64,000 bases of DNA from Hexactinellida sp. DTS-2022 (taxonomy: Eukaryota; Porifera; Hexactinellida). Positions 35,001-50,000 of this stretch are shown here, piece by piece (position 1 is the stretch's first letter; every line of letters starts with the position of its first letter). Position numbers and translations under genes: made by a program. Location: positions 2,636,001 through 2,700,000 of the forward strand of contig JAPNXP010000016.1 in assembly GCA_028753945.1 (NCBI GenBank), written 5' to 3'. The notes beneath the pieces are model-generated. The model saw nothing but the letters and a program-made list of their open reading frames with translations. It was not told the DNA's origin and ran no database searches.

Positions 35001-38000
35001 ATGTTATTGGTGTATAAAATGAATTCCGAATCCTGTCGAAGGTTCACTGTAGATTAATGTGCTATATAGTGTACGCAAAATGCGTACAATATTATACTAA
35101 CAAGGTTCTTGCTTAGTAGAATGTGCTATAAATAGAAAGGAAAATGGTTTTAATATGTTATTGGTGGGTAAAATGAATTCCGAATCCTGTCGAAGGTCCA
35201 CTGTAGTATAATGTGCCACATATTGTACGCAAAAAGCGTACAATATTATATTAACAAGGTTCTTGCTTAGTAGAATGTGCAATAAATGGAAAGGAAAATT
35301 GTTTCAATATGTTATTGGTGGATAAAATGAATTCCGAATCCTGTCGAAGGTCCACTGTAGATTAATGTGCTACATATTGTACGCAAAATGCGTACAATAT
35401 TATACTAACAAGGTTCTTGCTTAGTAGAATGTGCTATAAATAGAAAGGAAAATGGTTTCAATATGTTATTGGTGGGTAAAATGAATTCCGAATCCTGTCG
35501 AAGGTCCACTGTAGTATAATGTGCCACATATTGTACGCAAAATGCGTACAATATTATACTAACAAGGTTCTTGCTTAGTAGAATGTGCTATAAATTGAAA
35601 TGAAAATTGTTTCAATATGTTATTGGTGTATAAAATGAATTCCGAATCCTGTCGAAGGTCCACTGTAGTATAATGTGCTATATAGTGTACGCAAAAAGCG
35701 TACAATATTATATTAACAAGGTTCTTGCTTAGTAGAATGTGCAATAAATGGAAAGGAAAATTGTTTCAATATGTTATTGGTGGATAAAATGAATTCCGAA
35801 TCCTGTCGAAAGTCCACTGTAGTATAATGTGCCACATATTGTACGCAAAATGCGTACAATATTATACTAACAAGGTTCTTGCTTAGTAGAATGTGCTATA
35901 AATTGAAATGAAAATTGTTTCAATATGTTATTGGTGTATAAAATGAATTCCGAATCCTGTCGAAGGTTCACTGTAGTATAATGTGCTATATAGTGTACGC
36001 AAAAAGCGTACAATATTATATTAACAAGGTTCTTGCTTAGTAGAATGTGCAATAAATGGAAAGGAAAATTGTTTCAATATGTTATTGGTGGATAAAATGA
36101 ATTCCGAATCCTGTCGAAGGTTCACTGTAGTATAATGTGCTATATAGTGTACGCAAAAAGCGTACAATATTATATTAACAAGGTTCTTGCTTAGTAGAAT
36201 GGGCAATAAATGGAAAGGAAAATTGTTTCAATATGTTATTGGTGGATAAAATGAATTCCGAATCCTGTCGAAGGTCCACTGTAGTATAATGTGCTATATA
36301 GTGTACGCAAAAAGCGTACAATATTATATTAACAAGGTTCTTGCTTAGTAGAATGTGCAATAAATGGAAAGGAAAATTGTTTCAATATGTTATTGGTGGA
36401 TAAAATGAATTCCGAATCCTGTCGAAGGTCCACTGTAGTATAATGTGCTATATATTGTACGCAAAATGCGTACAATATTATATTAACAAGGTTCTTGCTT
36501 AGTAGAATGGGCAATAAATGGAAAGGAAAATTGTTTCAATATGTTATTGGTGGATAAAATGAATTCCGAATCCTGTCGAAGGTCCACTGTAGTATAATGT
36601 GCTATATATTGTACGCAAAATGCGTACAATATTATATTAACAAGGTTCTTGCTTAGTAGAATGGGCAATAAATGGAAAGGAAAATTGTTTCAATATGTTA
36701 TTGGTGGATAAAATGAATTCCGAATCCTGTCGAAGGTCCACTGTAGTATAATGTGCTATAAATTGTACGCAAAAAGCGTACAATATTATATTAACAAGGT
36801 TCTTGCTTAGTAGAATGTGCAATAAATGGAAAGGAAAATTGTTTCAATATGTTATTGGTGGATAAAATGAATTCCGAATCCTGTCGAAGGTCCACTGTAG
36901 TATAATGTGCTATATATTGTACGCAAAATGCGTACAATATTATACTAACAAGGTTCTTGCTTAGTAGAATGTGCTATAAATGGAAAGGAAAATTGTTTCA
37001 ATATGTTATTGGTGGATAAAATGAATTCCGAATCCTGTCGAAGGTCCACTGTAGTATAATGTGCTATATAGTGTACGCAAAATGCGTACAATATTATACT
37101 AACAAGGTTCTTGCTTAGTAGAATGTGCTATAAATTGAAATGAAAATTGTTTCAATATGTTATTGGTGTATAAAATGAATTCCGAATCCTGTCGAAGGTC
37201 CACTGTAGTATAATGTGCTATATAGTGTACGCAAAAAGCGTACAATATTATATTAACAAGGTTCTTGCTTAGTAGAATGTGCAATAAATGGAAAGGAAAA
37301 TTGTTTCAATATGTTATTGGTGGATAAAATGAATTCCGAATCCTGTCGAAAGTCCACTGTAGTATAATGTGCCACATATTGTACGCAAAATGCGTACAAT
37401 ATTATACTAACAAGGTTCTTGCTTAGTAGAATGTGCTATAAATTGAAATGAAAATTGTTTCAATATGTTATTGGTGTATAAAATGAATTCCGAATCCTGT
37501 CGAAGGTTCACTGTAGTATAATGTGCTATATAGTGTACGCAAAAAGCGTACAATATTATATTAACAAGGTTCTTGCTTAGTAGAATGTGCAATAAATGGA
37601 AAGGAAAATTGTTTCAATATGTTATTGGTGGATAAAATGAATTCCGAATCCTGTCGAAGGTTCACTGTAGTATAATGTGCTATATAGTGTACGCAAAAAG
37701 CGTACAATATTATATTAACAAGGTTCTTGCTTAGTAGAATGGGCAATAAATGGAAAGGAAAATTGTTTCAATATGTTATTGGTGGATAAAATGAATTCCG
37801 AATCCTGTCGAAGGTCCACTGTAGTATAATGTGCTATATAGTGTACGCAAAAAGCGTACAATATTATATTAACAAGGTTCTTGCTTAGTAGAATGTGCAA
37901 TAAATGGAAAGGAAAATTGTTTCAATATGTTATTGGTGGATAAAATGAATTCCGAATCCTGTCGAAGGTCCACTGTAGTATAATGTGCTATATATTGTAC

Positions 38001-41000
38001 GCAAAATGCGTACAATATTATATTAACAAGGTTCTTGCTTAGTAGAATGGGCAATAAATGGAAAGGAAAATTGTTTCAATATGTTATTGGTGGATAAAAT
38101 GAATTCCGAATCCTGTCGAAGGTCCACTGTAGTATAATGTGCTATATATTGTACGCAAAATGCGTACAATATTATATTAACAAGGTTCTTGCTTAGTAGA
38201 ATGGGCAATAAATGGAAAGGAAAATTGTTTCAATATGTTATTGGTGGATAAAATGAATTCCGAATCCTGTCGAAGGTCCACTGTAGTATAATGTGCTATA
38301 AATTGTACGCAAAAAGCGTACAATATTATATTAACAAGGTTCTTGCTTAGTAGAATGTGCAATAAATGGAAAGGAAAATTGTTTCAATATGTTATTGGTG
38401 GATAAAATGAATTCCGAATCCTGTCGAAGGTCCACTGTAGTATAATGTGCTATATATTGTACGCAAAATGCGTACAATATTATACTAACAAGGTTCTTGC
38501 TTAGTAGAATGTGCTATAAATGGAAAGGAAAATTGTTTCAATATGTTATTGGTGGATAAAATGAATTCCGAATCCTGTCGAAGGTCCACTGTAGTATAAT
38601 GTGCTATATAGTGTACGCAAAATGCGTACAATATTATACTAACAAGGTTCTTGCTTAGTAGAATGTGCTATAAATGGAAAGGAAAATTGTTTCAATATGT
38701 TATTGGTGGATAAAATGAATTCCGAATCCTGTCGAAAGTCCACTGTAGTATAATGTGCCACATATTGTACGCAAAAAGCGTACAATATTATATTAACAAG
38801 GTTCTTGCTTAGTAGAATGTGCAATAAATGGAAAGGAAAATTGTTTCAATATGTTATTGGTGGATAAAATGAATTCCGAATCCTGTCGAAGGTTCACTGT
38901 AGTATAATGTGCTATATAGTGTACGCAAAAAGCGTACAATATTATATTAACAATGTTCTTGCTTAGTAGAATGGGCAATAAATGGAAAGGAAAATTGTTT
39001 CAATATGTTATTGGTGGATAAAATGAATTCCGAATCCTGTCGAAGGTCCACTGTAGTATAATGTGCTATATAGTGTACGCAAAAAGCGTACAATATTATA
39101 TTAACAAGGTTCTTGCTTAGTAGAATGTGCAATAAATGGAAAGGAAAATTGTTTCAATATGTTATTGGTGGATAAAATGAATTCCGAATCCTGTCGAAGG
39201 TCCACTGTAGTATAATGTGCTATATATTGTACGCAAAATGCGTACAATATTATACTAACAAGGTTCTTGCTTAGTAGAATGTGCTATAAATGGAAAGGAA
39301 AATTGTTTCAATATGTTATTGGTGGATAAAATGAATTCCGAATCCTGTCGAAGGTCCACTGTAGTATAATGTGCTATATAGTGTACGCAAAAAGCGTACA
39401 ATATTATATTAACAAGGTTCTTGCTTAGTAGAATGTGCAATAAATGGAAAGGAAAATTGTTTCAATATGTTATTGGTGGATAAAATGAATTCCGAATCCT
39501 GTCGAAAGTCCACTGTAGTATAATGTGCCACATATTGTACGCAAAAAGCGTACAATATTATATTAACAAGGTTCTTGCTTAGTAGAATGTGCAATAAATG
39601 GAAAGGAAAATTGTTTCAATATGTTATTGGTGGATAAAATGAATTCCGAATCCTGTCGAAGGTCCACTGTAGTATAATGTGCTATATAGTGTACGCAAAA
39701 AGCGTACAATATTATATTAACAAGGTTCTTGCTTAGTAGAATGTGCTATAAATAGAAAGGAAAATGGTTTTAATATGTTATTGGTGGGTAAAATGAATTC
39801 CGAATCCTGTCGAAGGTCCACTGTAGTATAATGTGCCACATATTGTACGCAAAAAGCGTACAATATTATATTAACAAGGTTCTTGCTTAGTAGAATGTGC
39901 AATAAATGGAAAGGAAAATTGTTTCAATATGTTATTGGTGGATAAAATGAATTCCGAATCCTGTCGAAGGTTCACTGTAGTATAATGTGCTATATAGTGT
40001 ACGCAAAAAGCGTACAATATTATATTAACAAGGTTCTTGCTTAGTAGAATGGGCAATAAATGGAAAGGAAAATTGTTTCAATATGTTATTGGTGTATAAA
40101 ATGAATTCCGAATCCTGTCGAAGGTTCACTGTAGATTAATGTGCTATATAGTGTACGCAAAATGCGTACAATATTATACTAACAAGGTTCTTGCTTAGTA
40201 GAATGTGCTATAAATAGAAAGGAAAATGGTTTTAATATGTTATTGGTGTATAAAATGAATTCCGAATCCTGTCGAAGGTCCACTGTAGATTAATGTGCTA
40301 CATATTGTACGCAAAATGCGTACAATATTATACTAACAAGGTTCTTGCTTAGTAGAATGGGCAATAAATGGAAAGGAAAATTGTTTCAATATGTTATTGG
40401 TGGATAAAATGAATTCCGAATCCTGTCGAATGTCCACTGTAGTATAATGTGCCACATATTGTACGCAAAAAGCGTACAATATTATATTAACAAGGTTCTT
40501 GCTTAGTAGAATGTGCAATAAATGGAAAGGAAAATTGTTTCAATATGTTATTGGTGGATAAAATGAATTCCGAATCCTGTCGAAGGTTCACTGTAGTATA
40601 ATGTGCTATATAGTGTACGCAAAAAGCGTACAATATTATATTAACAAGGTTCTTGCTTAGTAGAATGGGCAATAAATGGAAAGGAAAATTGTTTCAATAT
40701 GTTATTGGTGGATAAAATGAATTCCGAATCCTGTCGAAGGTTCACTGTAGTATAATGTGCTATATAGTGTACGCAAAAAGCGTACAATATTATATTAACA
40801 AGGTTCTTGCTTAGTAGAATGGGCAATAAATGGAAAGGAAAATTGTTTCAATATGTTATTGGTGGATAAAATGAATTCCGAATCCTGTCGAAGGTTCACT
40901 GTAGATTAATGTGCTATATAGTGTACGCAAAATGCGTACAATATTATACTAACAAGGTTCTTGCTTAGTAGAATGTGCTATAAATAGAAAGGAAAATGGT

Positions 41001-44000
41001 TTTAATATGTTATTGGTGTATAAAATGAATTCCGAATCCTGTCGAAGGTCCACTGTAGATTAATGTGCTACATATTGTACGCAAAATGCGTACAATATTA
41101 TACTAACAAGGTTCTTGCTTAGTAGAATGTGCTATAAATAGAAAGGAAAATTGTTTCAATATGTTATTGGTGGATAAAATGAATTCCGAATCCTGTCGAA
41201 GGTTCACTGTAGTATAATGTGCTATATAGTGTACGCAAAAAGCGTACAATATTATATTAACAAGGTTCTTGCTTAGTAGAATGGGCAATAAATGGAAAGG
41301 AAAATTGTTTCAATATGTTATTGGTGGATAAAATGAATTCCGAATCCTGTCGAAGGTTCACTGTAGATTAATGTGCTATATAGTGTACGCAAAATGCGTA
41401 CAATATTATACTAACAAGGTTCTTGCTTAGTAGAATGTGCTATAAATAGAAAGGAAAATGGTTTTAATATGTTATTGGTGTATAAAATGAATTCCGAATC
41501 CTGTCGAAGGTCCACTGTAGATTAATGTGCTACATATTGTACGCAAAATGCGTACAATATTATACTAACAAGGTTCTTGCTTAGTAGAATGTGCTATAAA
41601 TAGAAAGGAAAATTGTTTCAATATGTTATTGGTGGATAAAATGAATTCCGAATCCTGTCGAAAGTCCACTGTAGTATAATGTGCCACATATTGTACGCAA
41701 AAAGCGTACAATATTATATTAACAAGGTTCTTGCTTAGTAGAATGTGCAATAAATGGAAAGGAAAATTGTTTCAATATGTTATTGGTGGATAAAATGAAT
41801 TCCGAATCCTGTCGAAGGTTCACTGTAGTATAATGTGCTATATAGTGTACGCAAAAAGCGTACAATATTATATTAACAATGTTCTTGCTTAGTAGAATGG
41901 GCAATAAATGGAAAGGAAAATTGTTTCAATATGTTATTGGTGGATAAAATGAATTCCGAATCCTGTCGAAGGTCCACTGTAGTATAATGTGCTATATAGT
42001 GTACGCAAAAAGCGTACAATATTATATTAACAAGGTTCTTGCTTAGTAGAATGTGCAATAAATGGAAAGGAAAATTGTTTCAATATGTTATTGGTGGATA
42101 AAATGAATTCCGAATCCTGTCGAAGGTCCACTGTAGTATAATGTGCTATATATTGTACGCAAAATGCGTACAATATTATACTAACAAGGTTCTTGCTTAG
42201 TAGAATGTGCTATAAATGGAAAGGAAAATTGTTTCAATATGTTATTGGTGGATAAAATGAATTCCGAATCCTGTCGAAGGTCCACTGTAGTATAATGTGC
42301 TATATAGTGTACGCAAAAAGCGTACAATATTATATTAACAAGGTTCTTGCTTAGTAGAATGTGCAATAAATGGAAAGGAAAATTGTTTCAATATGTTATT
42401 GGTGGATAAAATGAATTCCGAATCCTGTCGAAAGTCCACTGTAGTATAATGTGCCACATATTGTACGCAAAAAGCGTACAATATTATATTAACAAGGTTC
42501 TTGCTTAGTAGAATGTGCAATAAATGGAAAGGAAAATTGTTTCAATATGTTATTGGTGGATAAAATGAATTCCGAATCCTGTCGAAGGTCCACTGTAGTA
42601 TAATGTGCTATATAGTGTACGCAAAAAGCGTACAATATTATATTAACAAGGTTCTTGCTTAGTAGAATGTGCTATAAATAGAAAGGAAAATGGTTTTAAT
42701 ATGTTATTGGTGGGTAAAATGAATTCCGAATCCTGTCGAAGGTCCACTGTAGTATAATGTGCCACATATTGTACGCAAAAAGCGTACAATATTATATTAA
42801 CAAGGTTCTTGCTTAGTAGAATGTGCAATAAATGGAAAGGAAAATTGTTTCAATATGTTATTGGTGGATAAAATGAATTCCGAATCCTGTCGAAGGTTCA
42901 CTGTAGTATAATGTGCTATATAGTGTACGCAAAAAGCGTACAATATTATATTAACAAGGTTCTTGCTTAGTAGAATGGGCAATAAATGGAAAGGAAAATT
43001 GTTTCAATATGTTATTGGTGTATAAAATGAATTCCGAATCCTGTCGAAGGTTCACTGTAGATTAATGTGCTATATAGTGTACGCAAAATGCGTACAATAT
43101 TATACTAACAAGGTTCTTGCTTAGTAGAATGTGCTATAAATAGAAAGGAAAATGGTTTTAATATGTTATTGGTGTATAAAATGAATTCCGAATCCTGTCG
43201 AAGGTCCACTGTAGATTAATGTGCTACATATTGTACGCAAAATGCGTACAATATTATACTAACAAGGTTCTTGCTTAGTAGAATGGGCAATAAATGGAAA
43301 GGAAAATTGTTTCAATATGTTATTGGTGGATAAAATGAATTCCGAATCCTGTCGAATGTCCACTGTAGTATAATGTGCCACATATTGTACGCAAAAAGCG
43401 TACAATATTATATTAACAAGGTTCTTGCTTAGTAGAATGTGCAATAAATGGAAAGGAAAATTGTTTCAATATGTTATTGGTGGATAAAATGAATTCCGAA
43501 TCCTGTCGAAGGTTCACTGTAGTATAATGTGCTATATAGTGTACGCAAAAAGCGTACAATATTATATTAACAAGGTTCTTGCTTAGTAGAATGGGCAATA
43601 AATGGAAAGGAAAATTGTTTCAATATGTTATTGGTGGATAAAATGAATTCCGAATCCTGTCGAAGGTTCACTGTAGTATAATGTGCTATATAGTGTACGC
43701 AAAAAGCGTACAATATTATATTAACAAGGTTCTTGCTTAGTAGAATGGGCAATAAATGGAAAGGAAAATTGTTTCAATATGTTATTGGTGGATAAAATGA
43801 ATTCCGAATCCTGTCGAAGGTTCACTGTAGATTAATGTGCTATATAGTGTACGCAAAATGCGTACAATATTATACTAACAAGGTTCTTGCTTAGTAGAAT
43901 GTGCTATAAATAGAAAGGAAAATGGTTTTAATATGTTATTGGTGTATAAAATGAATTCCGAATCCTGTCGAAGGTCCACTGTAGATTAATGTGCTACATA

Positions 44001-47000
44001 TTGTACGCAAAATGCGTACAATATTATACTAACAAGGTTCTTGCTTAGTAGAATGTGCTATAAATAGAAAGGAAAATTGTTTCAATATGTTATTGGTGGA
44101 TAAAATGAATTCCGAATCCTGTCGAAGGTTCACTGTAGTATAATGTGCTATATAGTGTACGCAAAAAGCGTACAATATTATATTAACAAGGTTCTTGCTT
44201 AGTAGAATGGGCAATAAATGGAAAGGAAAATTGTTTCAATATGTTATTGGTGGATAAAATGAATTCCGAATCCTGTCGAAAGTCCACTGTAGTATAATGT
44301 GCCACATATTGTACGCAAAAAGCGTACAATATTATATTAACAAGGTTCTTGCTTAGTAGAATGTGCAATAAATGGAAAGGAAAATTGTTTCAATATGTTA
44401 TTGGTGGATAAAATGAATTCCGAATCCTGTCGAAGGTTCACTGTAGTATAATGTGCTATATAGTGTACGCAAAAAGCGTACAATATTATATTAACAAGGT
44501 TCTTGCTTAGTAGAATGGGCAATAAATGGAAAGGAAAATTGTTTCAATATGTTATTGGTGGATAAAATGAATTCCGAATCCTGTCGAAGGTCCACTGTAG
44601 TATAATGTGCTATATATTGTACGCAAAATGCGTACAATATTATACTAACAAGGTTTTTGCTTAGTAGAATGTGCTTTAAATGGAAAGGAAAATTGTTTCA
44701 ATATGTTATTGGTGTATAAAATGAATTCCGAATCCTGTCGAAGGTTCACTGTAGATTAATGTGCTATATAGTGTACGCAAAATGCGTACAATATTATACT
44801 AACAAGGTTCTTGCTTAGTAGAATGTGCAATAAATGGAAAGGAAAATTGTTTCAATATGTTATTGGTGGATAAAATGAATTCCGAATCCTGTCGAAGGTC
44901 CACTTTAGTATAATGTGCTATATAGTGTACGCAAAAAGCGTACAATATTATATTAACAAGGTTCTTGCTTAGTAGAATGGGCAATAAATGGAAAGGAAAA
45001 TTGTTTCAATATGTTATTGGTGGATAAAATGAATTCCGAATCCTGTCGAAGGTCCACTGTAGTATAATGTGCTATATAGTGTACGCAAAAAGCGTACAAT
45101 ATTATACTAACAAGGTTTTTGCTTAGTAGAATGTGCTTTAAATGGAAAGGAAAATTGTTTCAATATGTTATTGGTGTATAAAATGAATTCCGAATCCTGT
45201 CGAAGGTTCACTGTAGATTAATGTGCTATATAGTGTACGCAAAATGCGTACAATATTATACTAACAAGGTTCTTGCTTAGTAGAATGTGCAATAAATGGA
45301 AAGGAAAATTGTTTCAATATGTTATTGGTGGATAAAATGAATTCCGAATCCTGTCGAAGGTTCACTGTAGATTAATGTGCTATATAGTGTACGCAAAATG
45401 CGTACAATATTATACTAACAAGGTTCTTGCTTAGTAGAATGTGCTATAAATAGAAAGGAAAATGGTTTTAATATGTTATTGGTGGGTAAAATGAATTCCG
45501 AATCCTGTCGAAGGTCCACTGTAGTATAATGTGCCACATATTGTACGCAAAAAGCGTACAATATTATATTAACAAGGTTCTTGCTTAGTAGAATGTGCAA
45601 TAAATGGAAAGGAAAATTGTTTCAATATGTTATTGGTGGATAAAATGAATTCCGAATCCTGTCGAAGGTCCACTGTAGATTAATGTGCTACATATTGTAC
45701 GCAAAATGCGTACAATATTATACTAACAAGGTTCTTGCTTAGTAGAATGTGCTATAAATAGAAAGGAAAATGGTTTCAATATGTTATTGGTGGGTAAAAT
45801 GAATTCCGAATCCTGTCGAAGGTCCACTGTAGTATAATGTGCCACATATTGTACGCAAAATGCGTACAATATTATACTAACAAGGTTCTTGCTTAGTAGA
45901 ATGTGCTATAAATTGAAAGGAAAATTGTTTCAATATGTTATTGGTGGATAAAATGAATTCCGAATCCTGTCGAAGGTCCACTGTAGTATAATGTGCTATA
46001 TAGTGTACGCAAAAAGCGTACAATATTATATTAACAAGGTTCTTGCTTAGTAGAATGTGCTATAAATGGAAAGGAAAATTGTTTCAATATGTTATTGGTG
46101 GATAAAATGAATTCCGAATCCTGTCGAAGGTCCACTGTAGTATAATGTGCTATATAGTGTACGCAAAAAGCGTACAATATTATATTAACAAGGTTCTTGC
46201 TTAGTAGAATGTGCAATAAATGGAAAGGAAAATTGTTTCAATATGTTATTGGTGGATAAAATGAATTCCGAATCCTGTCGAAGGTCCACTGTAGTATAAT
46301 GTGCTATATAGTGTACGCAAAAAGCGTACAATATTATATTAACAAGGTTCTTGCTTAGTAGAATGGGCAATAAATGGAAAGGAAAATTGTTTCAATATGT
46401 TATTGGTGGATAAAATGAATTCCGAATCCTGTCGAAGGTTCACTGTAGTATAATGTGCTATATAGTGTACGCAAAAAGCGTACAATATTATATTAACAAG
46501 GTTCTTGCTTAGTAGAATGGGCAATAAATGGAAAGGAAAATTGTTTCAATATGTTATTGGTGGATAAAATGAATTCCGAATCCTGTCGAAGGCCCACTGT
46601 AGATTAATGTGCTACATATTGTACGCAAAATGCGTACAATATTATACTAACAAGGTTCTTGCTTAGTAGAATGTGCTATAAATAGAAAGGAAAATGGTTT
46701 CAATATGTTATTGGTGGGTAAAATGAATTCCGAATCCTGTCGAAGGTCCACTGTAGTATAATGTGCCACATATTGTACGCAAAATGCGTACAATATTATA
46801 CTAACAAGGTTCTTGCTTAGTAGAATGTGCAATAAATGGAAAGGAAAATTGTTTCAATATGTTATTGGTGGATAAAATGAATTCCGAATCCTGTCGAAGG
46901 TTCACTGTAGTATAATGTGCTATATAGTGTACGCAAAAAGCGTACAATATTATATTAACAAGGTTCTTGCTTAGTAGAATGGGCAATAAATGGAAAGGAA

Positions 47001-50000
47001 AATTGTTTCAATATGTTATTGGTGGATAAAATGAATTCCGAATCCTGTCGAAGGTCCACTGTAGTATAATGTGCTATATATTGTACGCAAAATGCGTACA
47101 ATATTATACTAACAAGGTTTTTGCTTAGTAGAATGTGCTTTAAATGGAAATTAAAATTGTTTCAATATGTTATTGGTGTATAAAATGAATTCCGAATCCT
47201 GTCGAAGGTTCACTGTAGATTAATGTGCTATATAGTGTACGCAAAATGCGTACAATATTATACTAACAAGGTTCTTGCTTAGTAGAATGTGCTATAAATA
47301 GAAAGGAAAATGGTTTTAATATGTTATTGGTGTATAAAATGAATTCCGAATCCTGTCGAAGGTCCACTGTAGATTAATGTGCTACATATTGTACGCAAAA
47401 TGCGTACAATATTATACTAACAAGGTTCTTGCTTAGTAGAATGTGCTATAAATAGAAAGGAAAATTGTTTCAATATGTTATTGGTGGATAAAATGAATTC
47501 CGAATCCTGTCGAAGGTTCACTGTAGTATAATGTGCTATATAGTGTACGCAAAAAGCGTACAATATTATATTAACAAGGTTCTTTCTTAGTAGAATGGGC
47601 AATAAATGGAAAGGAAAATTGTTTCAATATGTTATTGGTGGATAAAATGAATTCCGAATCCTGTCGAAAGTCCACTGTAGTATAATGTGCCACATATTGT
47701 ACGCAAAAAGCGTACAATATTATATTAACAAGGTTCTTGCTTAGTAGAATGTGCAATAAATGGAAAGGAAAATTGTTTCAATATGTTATTGGTGGATAAA
47801 ATGAATTCCGAATCCTGTCGAAGGTCCACTGTAGTATAATGTGCTATATATTGTACGCAAAATGCGTACAATATTATACTAACAAGGTTTTTGCTTAGTA
47901 GAATGTGCTTTAAATGGAAATTAAAATTGTTTCAATATGTTATTGGTGTATAAAATGAATTCCGAATCCTGTCGAAGGTTCACTGTAGATTAATGTGCTA
48001 TATAGTGTACGCAAAATGCGTACAATATTATACTAACAAGGTTCTTGCTTAGTAGAATGTGCTATAAATAGAAAGGAAAATGGTTTTAATATGTTATTGG
48101 TGTATAAAATGAATTCCGAATCCTGTCGAAGGTCCACTGTAGATTAATGTGCTACATATTGTACGCAAAATGCGTACAATATTATACTAACAAGGTTCTT
48201 GCTTAGTAGAATGTGCTATAAATAGAAAGGAAAATTGTTTCAATATGTTATTGGTGGATAAAATGAATTCCGAATCCTGTCGAAGGTTCACTGTAGTATA
48301 ATGTGCTATATAGTGTACGCAAAAAGCGTACAATATTATATTAACAAGGTTCTTTCTTAGTAGAATGGGCAATAAATGGAAAGGAAAATTGTTTCAATAT
48401 GTTATTGGTGGATAAAATGAATTCCGAATCCTGTCGAAAGTCCACTGTAGTATAATGTGCCACATATTGTACGCAAAAAGCGTACAATATTATATTAACA
48501 AGGTTCTTGCTTAGTAGAATGTGCAATAAATGGAAAGGAAAATTGTTTCAATATGTTATTGGTGGATAAAATAAATTCCGAATCCTGTCGAAGGTTCACT
48601 GTAGTATAATGTGCTATATAGTGTACGCAAAAAGCGTACAATATTATATTAACAAGGTTCTTGCTTAGTAGAATGGGCAATAAATGGAAAGGAAAATTGT
48701 TTCAATATGTTATTGGTGGATAAAATGAATTCCGAATCCTGTCGAAGGTCCACTGTAGTATAATGTGCTATATATTGTACGCAAAATGCGTACAATATTA
48801 TACTAACAAGGTTTTTGCTTAGTAGAATGTGCTTTAAATGGAAAGGAAAATTGTTTCAATATGTTATTGGTGTATAAAATGAATTCCGAATCCTGTCGAA
48901 GGTTCACTGTAGATTAATGTGCTATATAGTGTACGCAAAATGCGTACAATATTATACTAACAAGGTTCTTGCTTAGTAGAATGTGCAACAAATGGAAAGG
49001 AAAATTGTTTCAATATGTTATTGGTGGATAAAATGAATTCCGAATCCTTCGAAGGTCCACTGTAGTATAATGTGCTATATAGTGTACGCAAAAAGCGTAC
49101 AATATTATATTTACAAGGTTTTTGCTTAGTAGAATGGGCAATAAATGGAAAGGAAAATTGTTTCAATATGTTATTGGTGGATAAAATGAATTCCGAATCC
49201 TGTCGAAGGTCCACTGTAGTATAATGTGCTATATAGTGTACGCAAAAAGCGTACAATATTATACTAACAAGGTTTTTGCTTAGTAGAATGTGCTTTAAAT
49301 GGAAAGGAAAATTGTTTCAATATGTTATTGGTGTATAAAATGAATTCCGAATCCTGTCGAAGGTTCACTGTAGATTAATGTGCTATATAGTGTACGCAAA
49401 ATGCGTACAATATTATACTAACAAGGTTCTTGCTTAGTAGAATGTGCAATAAATGGAAAGGAAAATTGTTTCAATATGTTATTGGTGGATAAAATGAATT
49501 CCGAATCCTGTCGAAGGTCCACTGTAGTATAATGTGCTATATAGTGTACGCAAAATGCGTACAATATTATACTAACAAGGTTCTTGCTTAGTAGAATGTG
49601 CTATAAATAGAAAGGAAAATGGTTTCAATATGTTATTGGTGGGTAAAATGAATTCCGAATCCTGTCGAAGGTCCACTGTAGTATAATGTGCCACATATTG
49701 TACGCAAAAAGCGTACAATATTATATTAACAAGGTTCTTGCTTAGTAGAATGTGCAATAAATGGAAAGGAAAATTGTTTCAATATGTTATTGGTGGATAA
49801 AATGAATTCCGAATCCTGTCGAAGGTCCACTGTAGATTAATGTGCTACATATTGTACGCAAAATGCGTACAATATTATACTAACAAGGTTCTTGCTTAGT
49901 AGAATGTGCTATAAATAGAAAGGAAAATGGTTTCAATATGTTATTGGTGGGTAAAATGAATTCCGAATCCTGTCGAAGGTCCACTGTAGTATAATGTGCC

